Below, in pieces: positions 1 through 6,992 of a stretch of 11,887 nt of DNA. The translations under genes were made by a program, and so were the position numbers. Position 1 is the first letter of the stretch. Each line of letters begins with the position of its first letter. The notes under the pieces are model-generated. The model worked only from the letters and a program-made list of their open reading frames with translations. It was not told the origin of the DNA and did not search any database. Source of the DNA: Acetobacteraceae bacterium (GTDB taxonomy: Bacteria > Pseudomonadota > Alphaproteobacteria > Acetobacterales > Acetobacteraceae); NCBI GenBank assembly GCA_014377905.1, contig JACMOQ010000274.1:1-11887 (forward strand), given 5' to 3'.

Positions 1-236
1 CCGATTGCGCCGGATGCGCCGCCGCGGTTATCCACCACAAAGGGATGGCCAGAGGCTTGGCCGAGCTTGTCGGCCCAGGGCCGGCCAATGAAATCGGTGG
101 ACCCACCAGGAGCGTAAGGAAGAATGAGCTTCACCGGCTTGGTCGGCCAGGCGGCTTGGGCATTGGCGAGGCGGCCACCCAGTACGGTGGGCGCGGCAAG
201 TCCCAGCAGTGACGTCATTAATCTCCGACGTTGCAT
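1..236 (-). CDS. tctC: TctC/Bug-type tripartite tricarboxylate transporter substrate-binding protein (N-terminal part, runs off left edge)
   Basis: Only the first 78 codons are in the window. The protein opens with three arginines (residues 3-5), a hydrophobic stretch (about 6-20) and a plausible AxA cleavage site near residues 26-28. This looks like a Tat-type or general export signal for a periplasmic protein. Mature sequence begins with the pattern typical of the Bug/TctC family: W30-P-x-K-P-V, then L-I-L-P-Y-A-P-G-G-S-T-D around residues 37-48, followed by an R and a later V-V-D-N-R-G-G-A. Members of this family bind a small carboxylate or related solute and deliver it to the TctA/TctB membrane complex. 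The ligand cannot be read from this fragment. The start is supported by a strong Shine-Dalgarno sequence 7 bases upstream. It is transcribed away from tctB and tctA, so it needs its own promoter in the gap to the right. Confidence 0.9.
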   Translation of the reverse strand, partial: MQRRRLMTSLLGLAAPTVLGGRLANAQAAWPTKPVKLILPYAPGGSTDFIGRPWADKLGQASGHPFVVDNRGGASGAI

Positions 237-383
237 CTCGTTACTTCCCCTGTTTAGGCGGCATTCCTGACCGCCTCGACCAGGGTTCACCATGCCGGGT
301 TCCGGTGGGGCAGGCAAGATCGGCGGCGCATTCCCGCTCGACAACATCGCGCGACGCAGGCAAATGAATGCGCAACTATCGCC
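237..383. promoter_or_regulatory. Divergent intergenic region between tctC and tctBA
   Basis: This is the longest non-coding stretch in the window (147 bases, or about 200 if tctB starts at 441). It must carry a leftward promoter for the substrate-binding protein. It probably also carries a rightward promoter for tctBA, because neither gene has another upstream neighbour in its own direction here. Apart from the tctC ribosome binding site I see no convincing -35/-10 pair, sigma-54 site, terminator hairpin or clear operator palindrome by eye. The regulatory role is inferred from gene orientation only. Confidence 0.4.
244..251 (-). promoter_or_regulatory. Ribosome binding site of the TctC-type gene
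   Basis: AGGGGAAG on the minus strand lies 7 bases before the ATG that ends at position 236. It fixes the start of the substrate-binding protein. The same octamer precedes the carbonic anhydrase gene (3096-3103). Confidence 0.7.
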
Positions 384-914
384 ATGAACGGCGGATCGAC
401 AACACGGGCAGGGAAGCAACAAAGCCATGATAGCAACGCCATGATCGGAGCCGACGACGAGCCGCCGCGCGGCATACGCAGCGGGCAGGATCTGCTTTGC
501 GGTGCAATGTTCGCGCTGATCGGCGCCGGCGCGCTATGGGTTGGCCGCGACTATCCGATGGGCACGCCGTTGCGGCTGGGCAGCGGGGTGTTCCCATGGC
601 TGCTGAGCTGGGGGTTGATCGGGGTTGGCGCGATCGTCTTCGTTAGAGGGTTGCTGACCGATGGCCCACGCCTGACCGGCTGGGCGTGGCGGCCGGTCAT
701 CCTGATTACCCTGGCGGCCATATGTTTCGCGCTCCTGATCGAGCCGGCCGGGCTGGTGGTCAGCATGGCGGTGCTGATGGGGCTGGGTGCGCTGGCGGGC
801 GATGGACATCGCCCGCGGGAATTGTCGATCTTTCTGGCTATCATGCTGGTGCTTGGTGTTGGCATTTTCATCTGGGGTCTCGGTATGCCGATCAAGGTTT
901 TCCCATGGAACTGA
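384..914 (+). CDS. tctB: TctB-like small membrane subunit of a tripartite tricarboxylate transporter
   Basis: Product of 176 residues from the first ATG. TctB proteins are small, poorly conserved integral membrane subunits that pair with the large TctA channel and use periplasmic solute bound by a TctC/Bug receptor. Hydrophobic segments lie at about residues 37-54, 69-89, 103-118, 121-137 and 148-166, in keeping with the usual four or five membrane passes. The stretch around residues 57-74, rich in G and P and ending F-P-W-L-L, resembles the conserved loop between the first two helices of the family. The start is uncertain: no good Shine-Dalgarno sequence precedes 384. An in-frame ATG at 441 (residue 20) would remove a polar, charged leader and leave a protein of 157 residues, which is closer to usual TctB size. 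The last 10 bases overlap tctA, implying translational coupling. Confidence 0.85.
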   Translation: MNGGSTTRAGKQQSHDSNAMIGADDEPPRGIRSGQDLLCGAMFALIGAGALWVGRDYPMGTPLRLGSGVFPWLLSWGLIGVGAIVFVRGLLTDGPRLTGWAWRPVILITLAAICFALLIEPAGLVVSMAVLMGLGALAGDGHRPRELSIFLAIMLVLGVGIFIWGLGMPIKVFPWN

Positions 915-2419
915 GCTCCCTCTTCGATAATCTTGCCCTCGGTTTTTCGGTGGCCCTCACGCTGCAAAACCTGTTCTGGTGCCTTGTCGGGGCGGTGGTG
1001 GGCACAGCAATCGGGGTTCTGCCCGGCGTTGGACCGGTGGCGACGATGGCGCTGCTGCTGCCGGTGACCTATTATTTGCCAGCCGAAGGCGCGCTCATCA
1101 TGCTAGCTGGCATTTACTACGGCGCCCAGTATGGTGGCTCGACGACAGCTATTCTGGTGAATCTGCCGGGTGAGTCGTCCTCGGTCGTCACGTGTCTGGA
1201 TGGCTATGCGATGGCGCGCCAGGGGCGTGCCGGGCCGGCGCTGGCGATTGCCGCGATCGGGTCTTTCTTCGCCGGAACCGTCGCAACTTTCCTGATAGCG
1301 GTCGCCGCGCCACCGCTGACGGTGCTGGCACAGCAATTTGCCCCGGCGGATTATTGTTCGCTGATGGTTTTGGGCCTGGTGACCGCGGTTGTGATGGCAC
1401 ATGGCTCGGTGATCAAGGCGTTGGGGATGATTTTTCTGGGGCTGCTGCTGGGGATTTGCGGCACCGATGTGAACACCGGAAATCTGCGGTTTACCTTCGG
1501 TGTCGACATTCTCTACGACGGCATCAACTTCGTGCCGATCGCCATGGGGGTGTTTGGTCTGAACGAGATCATGGCCAACCTGACCAACAAGCAGCGCCGC
1601 GACTTGGTGAGTTCCAAGGTCAGCGGGCTGATGCCAACGGTCAAGGACCTGAAGGAGTCGTTCGGCGCCATGGTGCGTGGCACCGCCTTGGGCAGCGTGC
1701 TTGGCATCCTGCCCGGCGGCGGCGCGGTGCTGGCGAGCTTTTCCGCCTACACGCTGGAAAAGCGCATATCCAAGACCCCGGAGAAATTCGGCACCGGCAT
1801 GATCCAGGGTGTGGCCGGCCCGGAAAGTGCCAATAACGCCGCCGCGCAAACGTCGTTCATTCCGATGCTGACTTTGGGCATTCCATCGAACGCGGTGATG
1901 GCGATGATGGTCGGCGGCATGATGATCCATGGCATCGTGCCTGGTCCGCAGGTGATGACCGAAAAGCCCGGCCTGTTCTGGGGCATGATCGTCAGCATGT
2001 GGGTCGGCAATCTGATGCTGGTGGTGTTCAACCTGCCGCTGGTTGGCATCTGGGTGAAGATGCTGATGGTGCCGTATCGGCTGCTGTCGATCGCCATCCT
2101 GTTCTTCTGCTGCATCGGCGTTTACAGCCTGAATAATTCGGCTGATGAGGTTCTGCTGATCGCCTTCTTTGGCGTGGCAGGCTATTTGTTCGTCAAGCTT
2201 GACTGCGAGCCGGCGCCGATGCTGCTGGGCTTCATCCTCGGGCCGTTGATGGAAACCTATCTGCGCCGCGCCATGCTGCTGTCGCGCGGGGACCCGTATG
2301 TCTTTGTCGAGCGTCCGCTGAGCCTCGCATTTCTGATTATCGCCGCGGTGCTGCTGTTGATGGTCATTTTGCCGTTCATCCGCCGCGCGCGCGAAAAAGC
2401 CTTCGTCGAGGAGGGCTGA
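905..2419 (+). CDS. tctA: TctA large membrane subunit of a tripartite tricarboxylate transporter
   Basis: Product of 504 residues, the normal length of TctA. It forms the transport channel of a secondary, cation-coupled system. Family hallmarks are present: G-V-L-P-G-V-G-P (37-44) in the first half and its counterpart G-I-L-P-G-G-G-A (267-274) in the second, the two related re-entrant motifs of the duplicated TctA fold. Others are Y-G-A-Q-Y-G-G-S-T (72-80), the N-L-P-G-E-S-S-S loop (86-93), P-E-S-A-N-N-A-A (306-313) and T-L-G-I-P-S-N-A (323-330). About 10-12 membrane segments can be counted. The start at 905 is chosen because it follows a weak AAGG (894-897) at 7-base spacing, overlaps the tctB stop and begins where family homology is expected; the open frame continues further upstream out of phase with tctB, as a shadow. 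It ends 15 bases from the end of the convergent carbonic anhydrase gene. Substrate is not predictable from sequence. Confidence 0.95.
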   Translation: MELSSLFDNLALGFSVALTLQNLFWCLVGAVVGTAIGVLPGVGPVATMALLLPVTYYLPAEGALIMLAGIYYGAQYGGSTTAILVNLPGESSSVVTCLDGYAMARQGRAGPALAIAAIGSFFAGTVATFLIAVAAPPLTVLAQQFAPADYCSLMVLGLVTAVVMAHGSVIKALGMIFLGLLLGICGTDVNTGNLRFTFGVDILYDGINFVPIAMGVFGLNEIMANLTNKQRRDLVSSKVSGLMPTVKDLKESFGAMVRGTALGSVLGILPGGGAVLASFSAYTLEKRISKTPEKFGTGMIQGVAGPESANNAAAQTSFIPMLTLGIPSNAVMAMMVGGMMIHGIVPGPQVMTEKPGLFWGMIVSMWVGNLMLVVFNLPLVGIWVKMLMVPYRLLSIAILFFCCIGVYSLNNSADEVLLIAFFGVAGYLFVKLDCEPAPMLLGFILGPLMETYLRRAMLLSRGDPYVFVERPLSLAFLIIAAVLLLMVILPFIRRAREKAFVEEG

Positions 2420-2434
2420 CGCGAACGGACCCGA

Positions 2435-3091
2435 TTATTCCCCAGCGTCGCAGCGCAATGGCAGCCGTCCGTCGGCAATCGGCATGAAGGCCCCGGTCGT
2501 GGGGTCGCGCACCAGCAACTGTCCGGACGCGACCCCGAAATAGGCCCCGTGCAGTGCCAGGGTTCCGCTCTGGACGCGCCGGTAGATCCAGGGAAATGTC
2601 ATCAAATTGCGCAGGCTGAGCGCGACGGACGCCAATTCGAGCTTTGTCTGAAAATCCGGACCGCGCGGGCCCAGTTCGGCCGCTGCGGGCGCGATTTGCG
2701 ACATCCAGCGGCCGATGAAATCGCCTGACGACAGCGGGTCGATGCCATCGGCAAAGGTGCGAATGCCACCGCATAGCGCGTGCCCGAGCACGACGATATG
2801 CTGCACGCCAAGCGCCACGATGGCGAACTCCAAGGCCGCCGATGTGCCGTGTTGGCTGTCGCCGCCAGGTTCGTAGCGCGGCACCAGATTGGCAACGTTG
2901 CGCGCAACCAGGATTTCCCCGGGCGCGGCATCGAAGATCACTTCGGGGGACACCCGCGAGTCTATGCAGCCAATCACCATGATCTGCGGCCGCTGACCCT
3001 GATCGGCGAGGTCGCGGTAGCGGGCGCGCTCGTCATCGAAGCGCCCGGAGAGAAAGCTCCGGTAGCCATCGGCTAATCTAGTGGGAAACAT
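2435..3091 (-). CDS. Beta-class carbonic anhydrase
   Basis: Product of 218 residues, matching typical bacterial beta-carbonic anhydrases (about 200-230). It interconverts CO2 and bicarbonate using a zinc ion. The zinc ligands and catalytic dyad are all visible: C42-x-D44-x-R46 in the motif C-I-D-S-R-V-S-P, and H104-x-x-C107 in G-H-A-L-C-G-G. The A-R-N-V-A-N motif at 63-68 is also typical. There is no signal peptide, so it should be cytoplasmic. The ATG directly follows the TAA stop of the exosortase gene with no intervening base, and a good Shine-Dalgarno sequence lies within the exosortase coding end. It is therefore very probably the last gene of the exopolysaccharide operon. This neighbour is not part of the standard exosortase gene set; it may supply bicarbonate for biosynthesis or simply ride on the operon. 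No internal promoter was identified. Confidence 0.96.
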   Translation of the reverse strand: MFPTRLADGYRSFLSGRFDDERARYRDLADQGQRPQIMVIGCIDSRVSPEVIFDAAPGEILVARNVANLVPRYEPGGDSQHGTSAALEFAIVALGVQHIVVLGHALCGGIRTFADGIDPLSSGDFIGRWMSQIAPAAAELGPRGPDFQTKLELASVALSLRNLMTFPWIYRRVQSGTLALHGAYFGVASGQLLVRDPTTGAFMPIADGRLPLRCDAGE

Positions 3092-4690
3092 TTAGCTTCC
3101 CCTGGTTTGACCGACGATAGCGCTGGTCGCGAGGGCGGCGACCTGATCGGCAAGCCCGGACTGTGCGTTGAGGAAAATCTGGATCGCGCGCTCGGAAAAC
3201 TGGCGCTGCGGGGTGGTCATCGGTTGGATTTTTTGCCCTGCGGCAATGATTGGCTCGGCACTTACCGCCATCAGCACCTGGGCGTATCGGCTACCGAGCA
3301 TGGAATTGCGCGCCTGGAGCAGACGTTCGCTGAGGCCACCAGCGCTCGGCCGTCCGTCGAGCCAGTAGGTCATCGCGGTGATCCGGGGCGGGGTTTCAGT
3401 GGAAACCGTGCGCCAGCGCGATGGCTCAATGCCGGGGATTTCCATGCTGGAAAATATTCGTTCATCGGAAGCTTCGGCGCCACTCAACCGGTTGCGGTTG
3501 ACCGCCAGAATGCCGGGGCTTGCACGGCTTGAGAACACTTCGATGGTCACCTGCAAACGGATCGGTCCACAGATGAAGTCCTGGCGGTTGCTGGCGCCTT
3601 GCGGGCCGGGTTGCTCGAGCACCGCCGGTTGGGCGAGGCAGCCTTGCGGAATGGCGAAATGCGGGGCGACGATTGCCATCTTGTCACCGCCGCCGGAGCG
3701 ATTGAACCAAAGTGCAACGGCAGGGCCGGTGCTGGCCACCATCCCGACCAGCGACACCGCCAATATTGGTGACCAGCGGCCAAAGTGTTGGGGCGGGGGG
3801 TAATCCGGCGTGGCCGGCCGGGCCTCTTGATCTTGGCGGAACGGCAGCCCGGCGAGGATCAGCAGCAGGATGACGAAGGAGTTGAAAATCCAGCCATAGA
3901 TCAGATGATCGGCGGCAGCCGCTTCGGCGCTCCCAAGGATGTGGCCGAGCGTGACGATCCCGAGTGCGCGAAAGCCGTTGGCCACTACCGGGATAATCAG
4001 CGACGCCACAAAAAACATCGCCCGCCTGCCGGGGCTGCGATAGATCAGGCAGGCATAGAGCACGCCAAACGCCACCGAGGCGATCAGGAAGCGCAGTCCG
4101 GCGCAGGCTTCGGCAATCAGAAAGCGCCCTGCGGCAATTTCGATAATCAGATCGTCGGTGTAGTGTGAAATTCCCAACACCGTCAGACCGATATCGGTGA
4201 AATGCGCGGTCACGATCTGAAGCCACGGGGTCAGGAAATAGCCAACCGGCACCAAGAAATAGAGATAAAGCAATGCGGCCGACAGCGTCCACCACAACTG
4301 CCAGCCCAGGCAGGCCAAAAACAGCACCTCAACCATCGTAATCACGATCAGCTGCTGGCCTTCCATGATGCCAAGCCGCTCGACCGCGATCCACGCCAGC
4401 ACCAGCGGCACCATCAGCCAGGCGGCTTTGGGCATCGGTTGGGCGATCTGGCCGACAACATCGTCCCGACGGTCCCACGCCAAATAGAGCGCGATCGGGA
4501 TCACAAAGAAGCAGTGATTATAGGCGGTCGATGCCTCCCAGATGCCGACCGCGGCACGGCCCTCTGACCAGAACAGCGCGGTGAAGACCGCCAGGCCCAG
4601 CCCAAGTGCCCAGGCGACCGGCCGCAACGCATCGACGAAATCCGCCAATTCGCCTTGCGGTGGATCGAAATCCTCGGTCTCGGCGGTCAT
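3092..4690 (-). CDS. xrtA: Exosortase (XrtA/EpsH type) fused to a C-terminal EpsI-like domain
   Basis: Product of 532 residues with two parts. Residues about 23-285 form a multi-pass inner-membrane exosortase with roughly eight hydrophobic segments. The proposed cysteine-protease-like triad is in place: C196 in E-A-C-A-G-L-R, R241 in V-A-N-G-F-R, and H262 in D-H-L-I-Y-G-W. Exosortases are believed to cleave PEP-CTERM-type C-terminal sorting signals and pass the protein to the cell surface. After a linker and a further membrane helix (about 306-329), residues about 330-530 form a soluble region in the position and size of EpsI, the partner that is a separate gene in some species and fused in others. 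The cysteine motif has alanine where serine is commonest (C-A-G rather than C-S-G). The start overlaps the glycosyltransferase stop as ATGA and follows AAGGA (4697-4701) at 6-base spacing. The XrtA subtype is inferred mainly from the surrounding locus. Confidence 0.92.
   Translation of the reverse strand: MTAETEDFDPPQGELADFVDALRPVAWALGLGLAVFTALFWSEGRAAVGIWEASTAYNHCFFVIPIALYLAWDRRDDVVGQIAQPMPKAAWLMVPLVLAWIAVERLGIMEGQQLIVITMVEVLFLACLGWQLWWTLSAALLYLYFLVPVGYFLTPWLQIVTAHFTDIGLTVLGISHYTDDLIIEIAAGRFLIAEACAGLRFLIASVAFGVLYACLIYRSPGRRAMFFVASLIIPVVANGFRALGIVTLGHILGSAEAAAADHLIYGWIFNSFVILLLILAGLPFRQDQEARPATPDYPPPQHFGRWSPILAVSLVGMVASTGPAVALWFNRSGGGDKMAIVAPHFAIPQGCLAQPAVLEQPGPQGASNRQDFICGPIRLQVTIEVFSSRASPGILAVNRNRLSGAEASDERIFSSMEIPGIEPSRWRTVSTETPPRITAMTYWLDGRPSAGGLSERLLQARNSMLGSRYAQVLMAVSAEPIIAAGQKIQPMTTPQRQFSERAIQIFLNAQSGLADQVAALATSAIVGQTRGS
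3096..3103 (-). promoter_or_regulatory. Ribosome binding site of the carbonic anhydrase, inside the end of the exosortase gene
   Basis: AGGGGAAG on the minus strand is formed by the last codons of the exosortase gene and sits 4 bases before the carbonic anhydrase ATG. The stop and start codons read TAAATG with no gap. Ribosomes finishing the exosortase would arrive at the start of the next gene, so coupled translation is likely. Confidence 0.7.
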
Positions 4691-5946
4691 GCGGCGTCCT
4701 TGCTGTTGGTGGGCACACGTTTAGCACAGCGTGCGGCAAGTTCGGCATCCAGCAAGCGGTCGAGCAACGCCATCCGCGAGGCCCAGTCATACGAGGCTTC
4801 CATCGCCCGTCGCGCGGCCATGCCAATATTGGGGTGTTTGCCGTCGAGCACCTCGCCGATGGTCGCTGCAAGCGCCTCGGCGCCATCAGCCACCAACAGG
4901 TCCCGCCCTGCCTCGGCGCGCACGCCCTCGAAAGCTTGTGGCGTGACGACCACCGGGCGGCCGAGCGCCATGGCCTCCAGCACCTTGTTCTGAATGCCGC
5001 GCGCGATGCGCAACGGGATCACCGCGACGGCGGCGTTCGCGACATAAGGCCGCACATCGGCGACCCGGCCGGTTACCAGCACGCCTGCCAGTTCGGCCAG
5101 GGCGCGGATCCGGGGCGTTGGATTGGCGCCGATAATGGCGAATGCAGCGGTGGGATGGCGGCGGCGCACAATCGGCAGAACCGCGGACGCGAACCACATC
5201 GCCGCATCTTCGTTGGGCCAGTAATCCATGTTGCCGACCAGGGCGATATGCGGTCCGGCCGATTTGTAAGGCGTATCGAAATGATGAACCGGCGAGAATT
5301 GTTCGAGATCGACGCCCTGTTCGACCGCGTGCAATTTGTCGCCGATCGCGGGCATCAGGCGGCGGAACGCGGCGCATTCGGGTTCAGATACCAGAAAGGT
5401 TAGATCGCAGGCCCGGGCCGCAGCAATTTCATAGGCGAGCAAGGTGCGGGCTTCGCGCGCCCAGACCATATTCATCGGAAAGCGTGCGGTAAGCGCGTAT
5501 TCGCGCCATTTTTCCGAATCGATATCCTGCATGTCCAGCACCAGCACCGGGCGATGTGTCGTGTCATCCAACGGCAATACATAGGGCGCCATCGGGGTCG
5601 AAAACAAATAAACGATATCGACCGGCTCGCGCGCCAGGACGGACTTCACCCAGGCGGCCAAGCCGGGGTGATAATTGTAGTCGAGCATCAATGGCCGGCC
5701 CGGCCGGAACGTGGCCAGCGACTTGATTTTCTGCCAGCGTTTATCGATCGGAAAGCACGCGAGTTCAGCGCAAAACGGGCGCAGCACCTCGTAATGCGCC
5801 ATATCGGCCGGATCATCGACCAGACACCCCAGCAGCACCCGATAGCGGCTGGCGAAATGGCGCAGCAGGTTCCAGCCGCGGATTTTCTCGCCTTTCACTG
5901 GCGGGTAAAGAAAGCGCGGGCTGATGAACAGCAGGGTCGGCTTCAT
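4687..5946 (-). CDS. GT4-type glycosyltransferase of the exosortase-associated sugar transferase family
   Basis: Product of 419 residues with a GT-B fold layout. The N-terminal half carries the P-P-V-K-G-E-K-I-R motif (15-23), where such enzymes have a glycine-rich acceptor-side loop, and a D-M-Q-D-I-D-S-E segment (138-145) typical of the exosortase-linked sugar transferase subfamily (TIGR03087 type). The C-terminal half has G-N-M-D-Y-W-P-N-E-D (238-247) and the nucleotide-sugar binding region G-I-Q-N-K-V-L-E-A-M-A-L-G-R-P-V-V (317-333) with E324. It probably adds a sugar to the lipid-linked repeat unit on the cytoplasmic face of the membrane. The donor is unknown. The start at 5946 is set by the ATGA overlap with the FemAB stop and by the natural M-K-P-T-L-L-F-I-S-P opening beta strand; the open frame extends upstream but only as non-homologous shadow. 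The stop overlaps the exosortase start by 4 bases. Confidence 0.92.
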   Translation of the reverse strand: MKPTLLFISPRFLYPPVKGEKIRGWNLLRHFASRYRVLLGCLVDDPADMAHYEVLRPFCAELACFPIDKRWQKIKSLATFRPGRPLMLDYNYHPGLAAWVKSVLAREPVDIVYLFSTPMAPYVLPLDDTTHRPVLVLDMQDIDSEKWREYALTARFPMNMVWAREARTLLAYEIAAARACDLTFLVSEPECAAFRRLMPAIGDKLHAVEQGVDLEQFSPVHHFDTPYKSAGPHIALVGNMDYWPNEDAAMWFASAVLPIVRRRHPTAAFAIIGANPTPRIRALAELAGVLVTGRVADVRPYVANAAVAVIPLRIARGIQNKVLEAMALGRPVVVTPQAFEGVRAEAGRDLLVADGAEALAATIGEVLDGKHPNIGMAARRAMEASYDWASRMALLDRLLDAELAARCAKRVPTNSKDAA

Positions 5947-6992
5947 CCCAGACCACGGACAATATGCGGGCCAATCAGATTGGCGATCGGGATCGGCAAG
6001 CGCTTCCAGGCGGCAATGAACAGCGCGAATTTTGGGTTTAACGGGTTGTTGTCCGGGATTGACTGCCCGGGCGCGAGGCGGAAGCGGTAATGCATCGGCA
6101 CCGCGGTGAAGCCCCAGTTCTTCTTGAACGCCATCGCCCCGGTGCCGAGCTTGCTGCGACCGAAATCGAACAGGGTGCAGCCCTTCGCTGCCGCGCGCCG
6201 CATCACCTCCCAATACATGAAGTCATTGCCATAGCGTTCGCGCGCCACCGCCCGCCCGCCGCCGTAATAGGGCAGAACCTCATTCCGGAAATAGAAGTTC
6301 ATCACCGAGGCAATCGGGGTTTGCCCATCCACAATGGTGACAATGTCAATCTGGCCGGCAAATTCCTCCATCAGGATGGCGAAGAAGCGCTTGGAAAACA
6401 CCGGGGTGCCAAGATTGCGTACGCTTTCGGCATAGATCGTGTGCAGCCTTGTGACGTCGTCATCCAGTTCCGAGCGCAGCCCGGCGTCGATCCCTTTGCG
6501 CACCATCGCCCGCTGCTTGCGCGGAATGGACTTGAGGTTGGCGTCATCGGACGCTGAAATCGCCTTGCGGAACAGGACGTAGAGGTCGCCGCGCGCGGGC
6601 CACTGCGCCTCATCCAGCCAGTCGGCGGGCGGGGCGTCGCGAAAGCGAAACTCCATCACCGGCACGGAAAGCTGGTCCATCAGCCCGGCGGCATGGGCTA
6701 CGAGCGCCTGGAAACTGGCGCGGTCCGATGCCAGCGGCCCGCCATGCACGCAGAATGGCACCGAGACCAGGCTGTTGCCGAACAGCATGGTCTTGACCTG
6801 TGCGAGTGGCAGCACGCCCGTCATCGCGCCATCGGTTTCGGCCAGCGCGTAGTGGGTGGCATGGCCGAAAGCGCGGGCGATGACCGTTTGCCAGGCGGCA
6901 AGATGGAAGAACGTGCCGTCCGGATGCGCGGTGACAAACGCGTCCCAGGCGGCGGTGTCGGATGGCGCGAGCGCGCGAACTGTCACGCCCAT
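5943..6992 (-). CDS. FemAB-like / GNAT-fold acyltransferase, exosortase-locus family
   Basis: Product of 349 residues. It matches the FemAB-related family found in exosortase loci (TIGR03019 type), with two acyltransferase-like lobes. Visible family features are T-F-F-H-L-A-A-W-Q (27-35), P-F-C-V-H-G-G (79-85), S-I-P-R-K-Q-R-A-M-V-R-K-G (155-167), P-Y-Y-G-G-G (241-246), Y-G-N-D-F-M-Y-W (254-261) and F-D-F-G-R-S-K-L-G-T-G (275-285) followed by F-K-K-N-W-G-F (289-295). FemAB enzymes transfer amino acids from aminoacyl-tRNA to amines in peptidoglycan; here the acceptor is more likely a sugar amine or other group on the exopolysaccharide, but this is an inference. The start at 6992 lies inside the end of the deacetylase gene (10-base overlap) and gives the expected N-terminus. 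A GTG two codons later is an alternative. Confidence 0.9.
   Translation of the reverse strand: MGVTVRALAPSDTAAWDAFVTAHPDGTFFHLAAWQTVIARAFGHATHYALAETDGAMTGVLPLAQVKTMLFGNSLVSVPFCVHGGPLASDRASFQALVAHAAGLMDQLSVPVMEFRFRDAPPADWLDEAQWPARGDLYVLFRKAISASDDANLKSIPRKQRAMVRKGIDAGLRSELDDDVTRLHTIYAESVRNLGTPVFSKRFFAILMEEFAGQIDIVTIVDGQTPIASVMNFYFRNEVLPYYGGGRAVARERYGNDFMYWEVMRRAAAKGCTLFDFGRSKLGTGAMAFKKNWGFTAVPMHYRFRLAPGQSIPDNNPLNPKFALFIAAWKRLPIPIANLIGPHIVRGLG

Noticed and set aside
280..330. Possible -35/-10 or sigma-54-like promoter elements upstream of tctB (TTCACC, TGGGGCAGG)
   Set aside because: Spacing and match to known consensus are poor, and such strings are common by chance in GC-rich DNA.
686..904. 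Upstream extension of the tctA reading frame
   Set aside because: It overlaps most of tctB in another phase, is unlike TctA, and the ATG at 905 gives a full-length family member with a possible ribosome binding site.
1103..1930. Long open frame (275 codons) on the minus strand opposite tctA
   Set aside because: It lies wholly inside tctA, is rich in H, R and Q as expected from reading high-GC coding DNA backwards, and has no recognisable domain.
4606..5403. Long open frame (265 codons) on the plus strand opposite the glycosyltransferase and exosortase start
   Set aside because: It is antisense to clearly homologous genes, with R/H/G-rich composition and no motif; a high-GC shadow.
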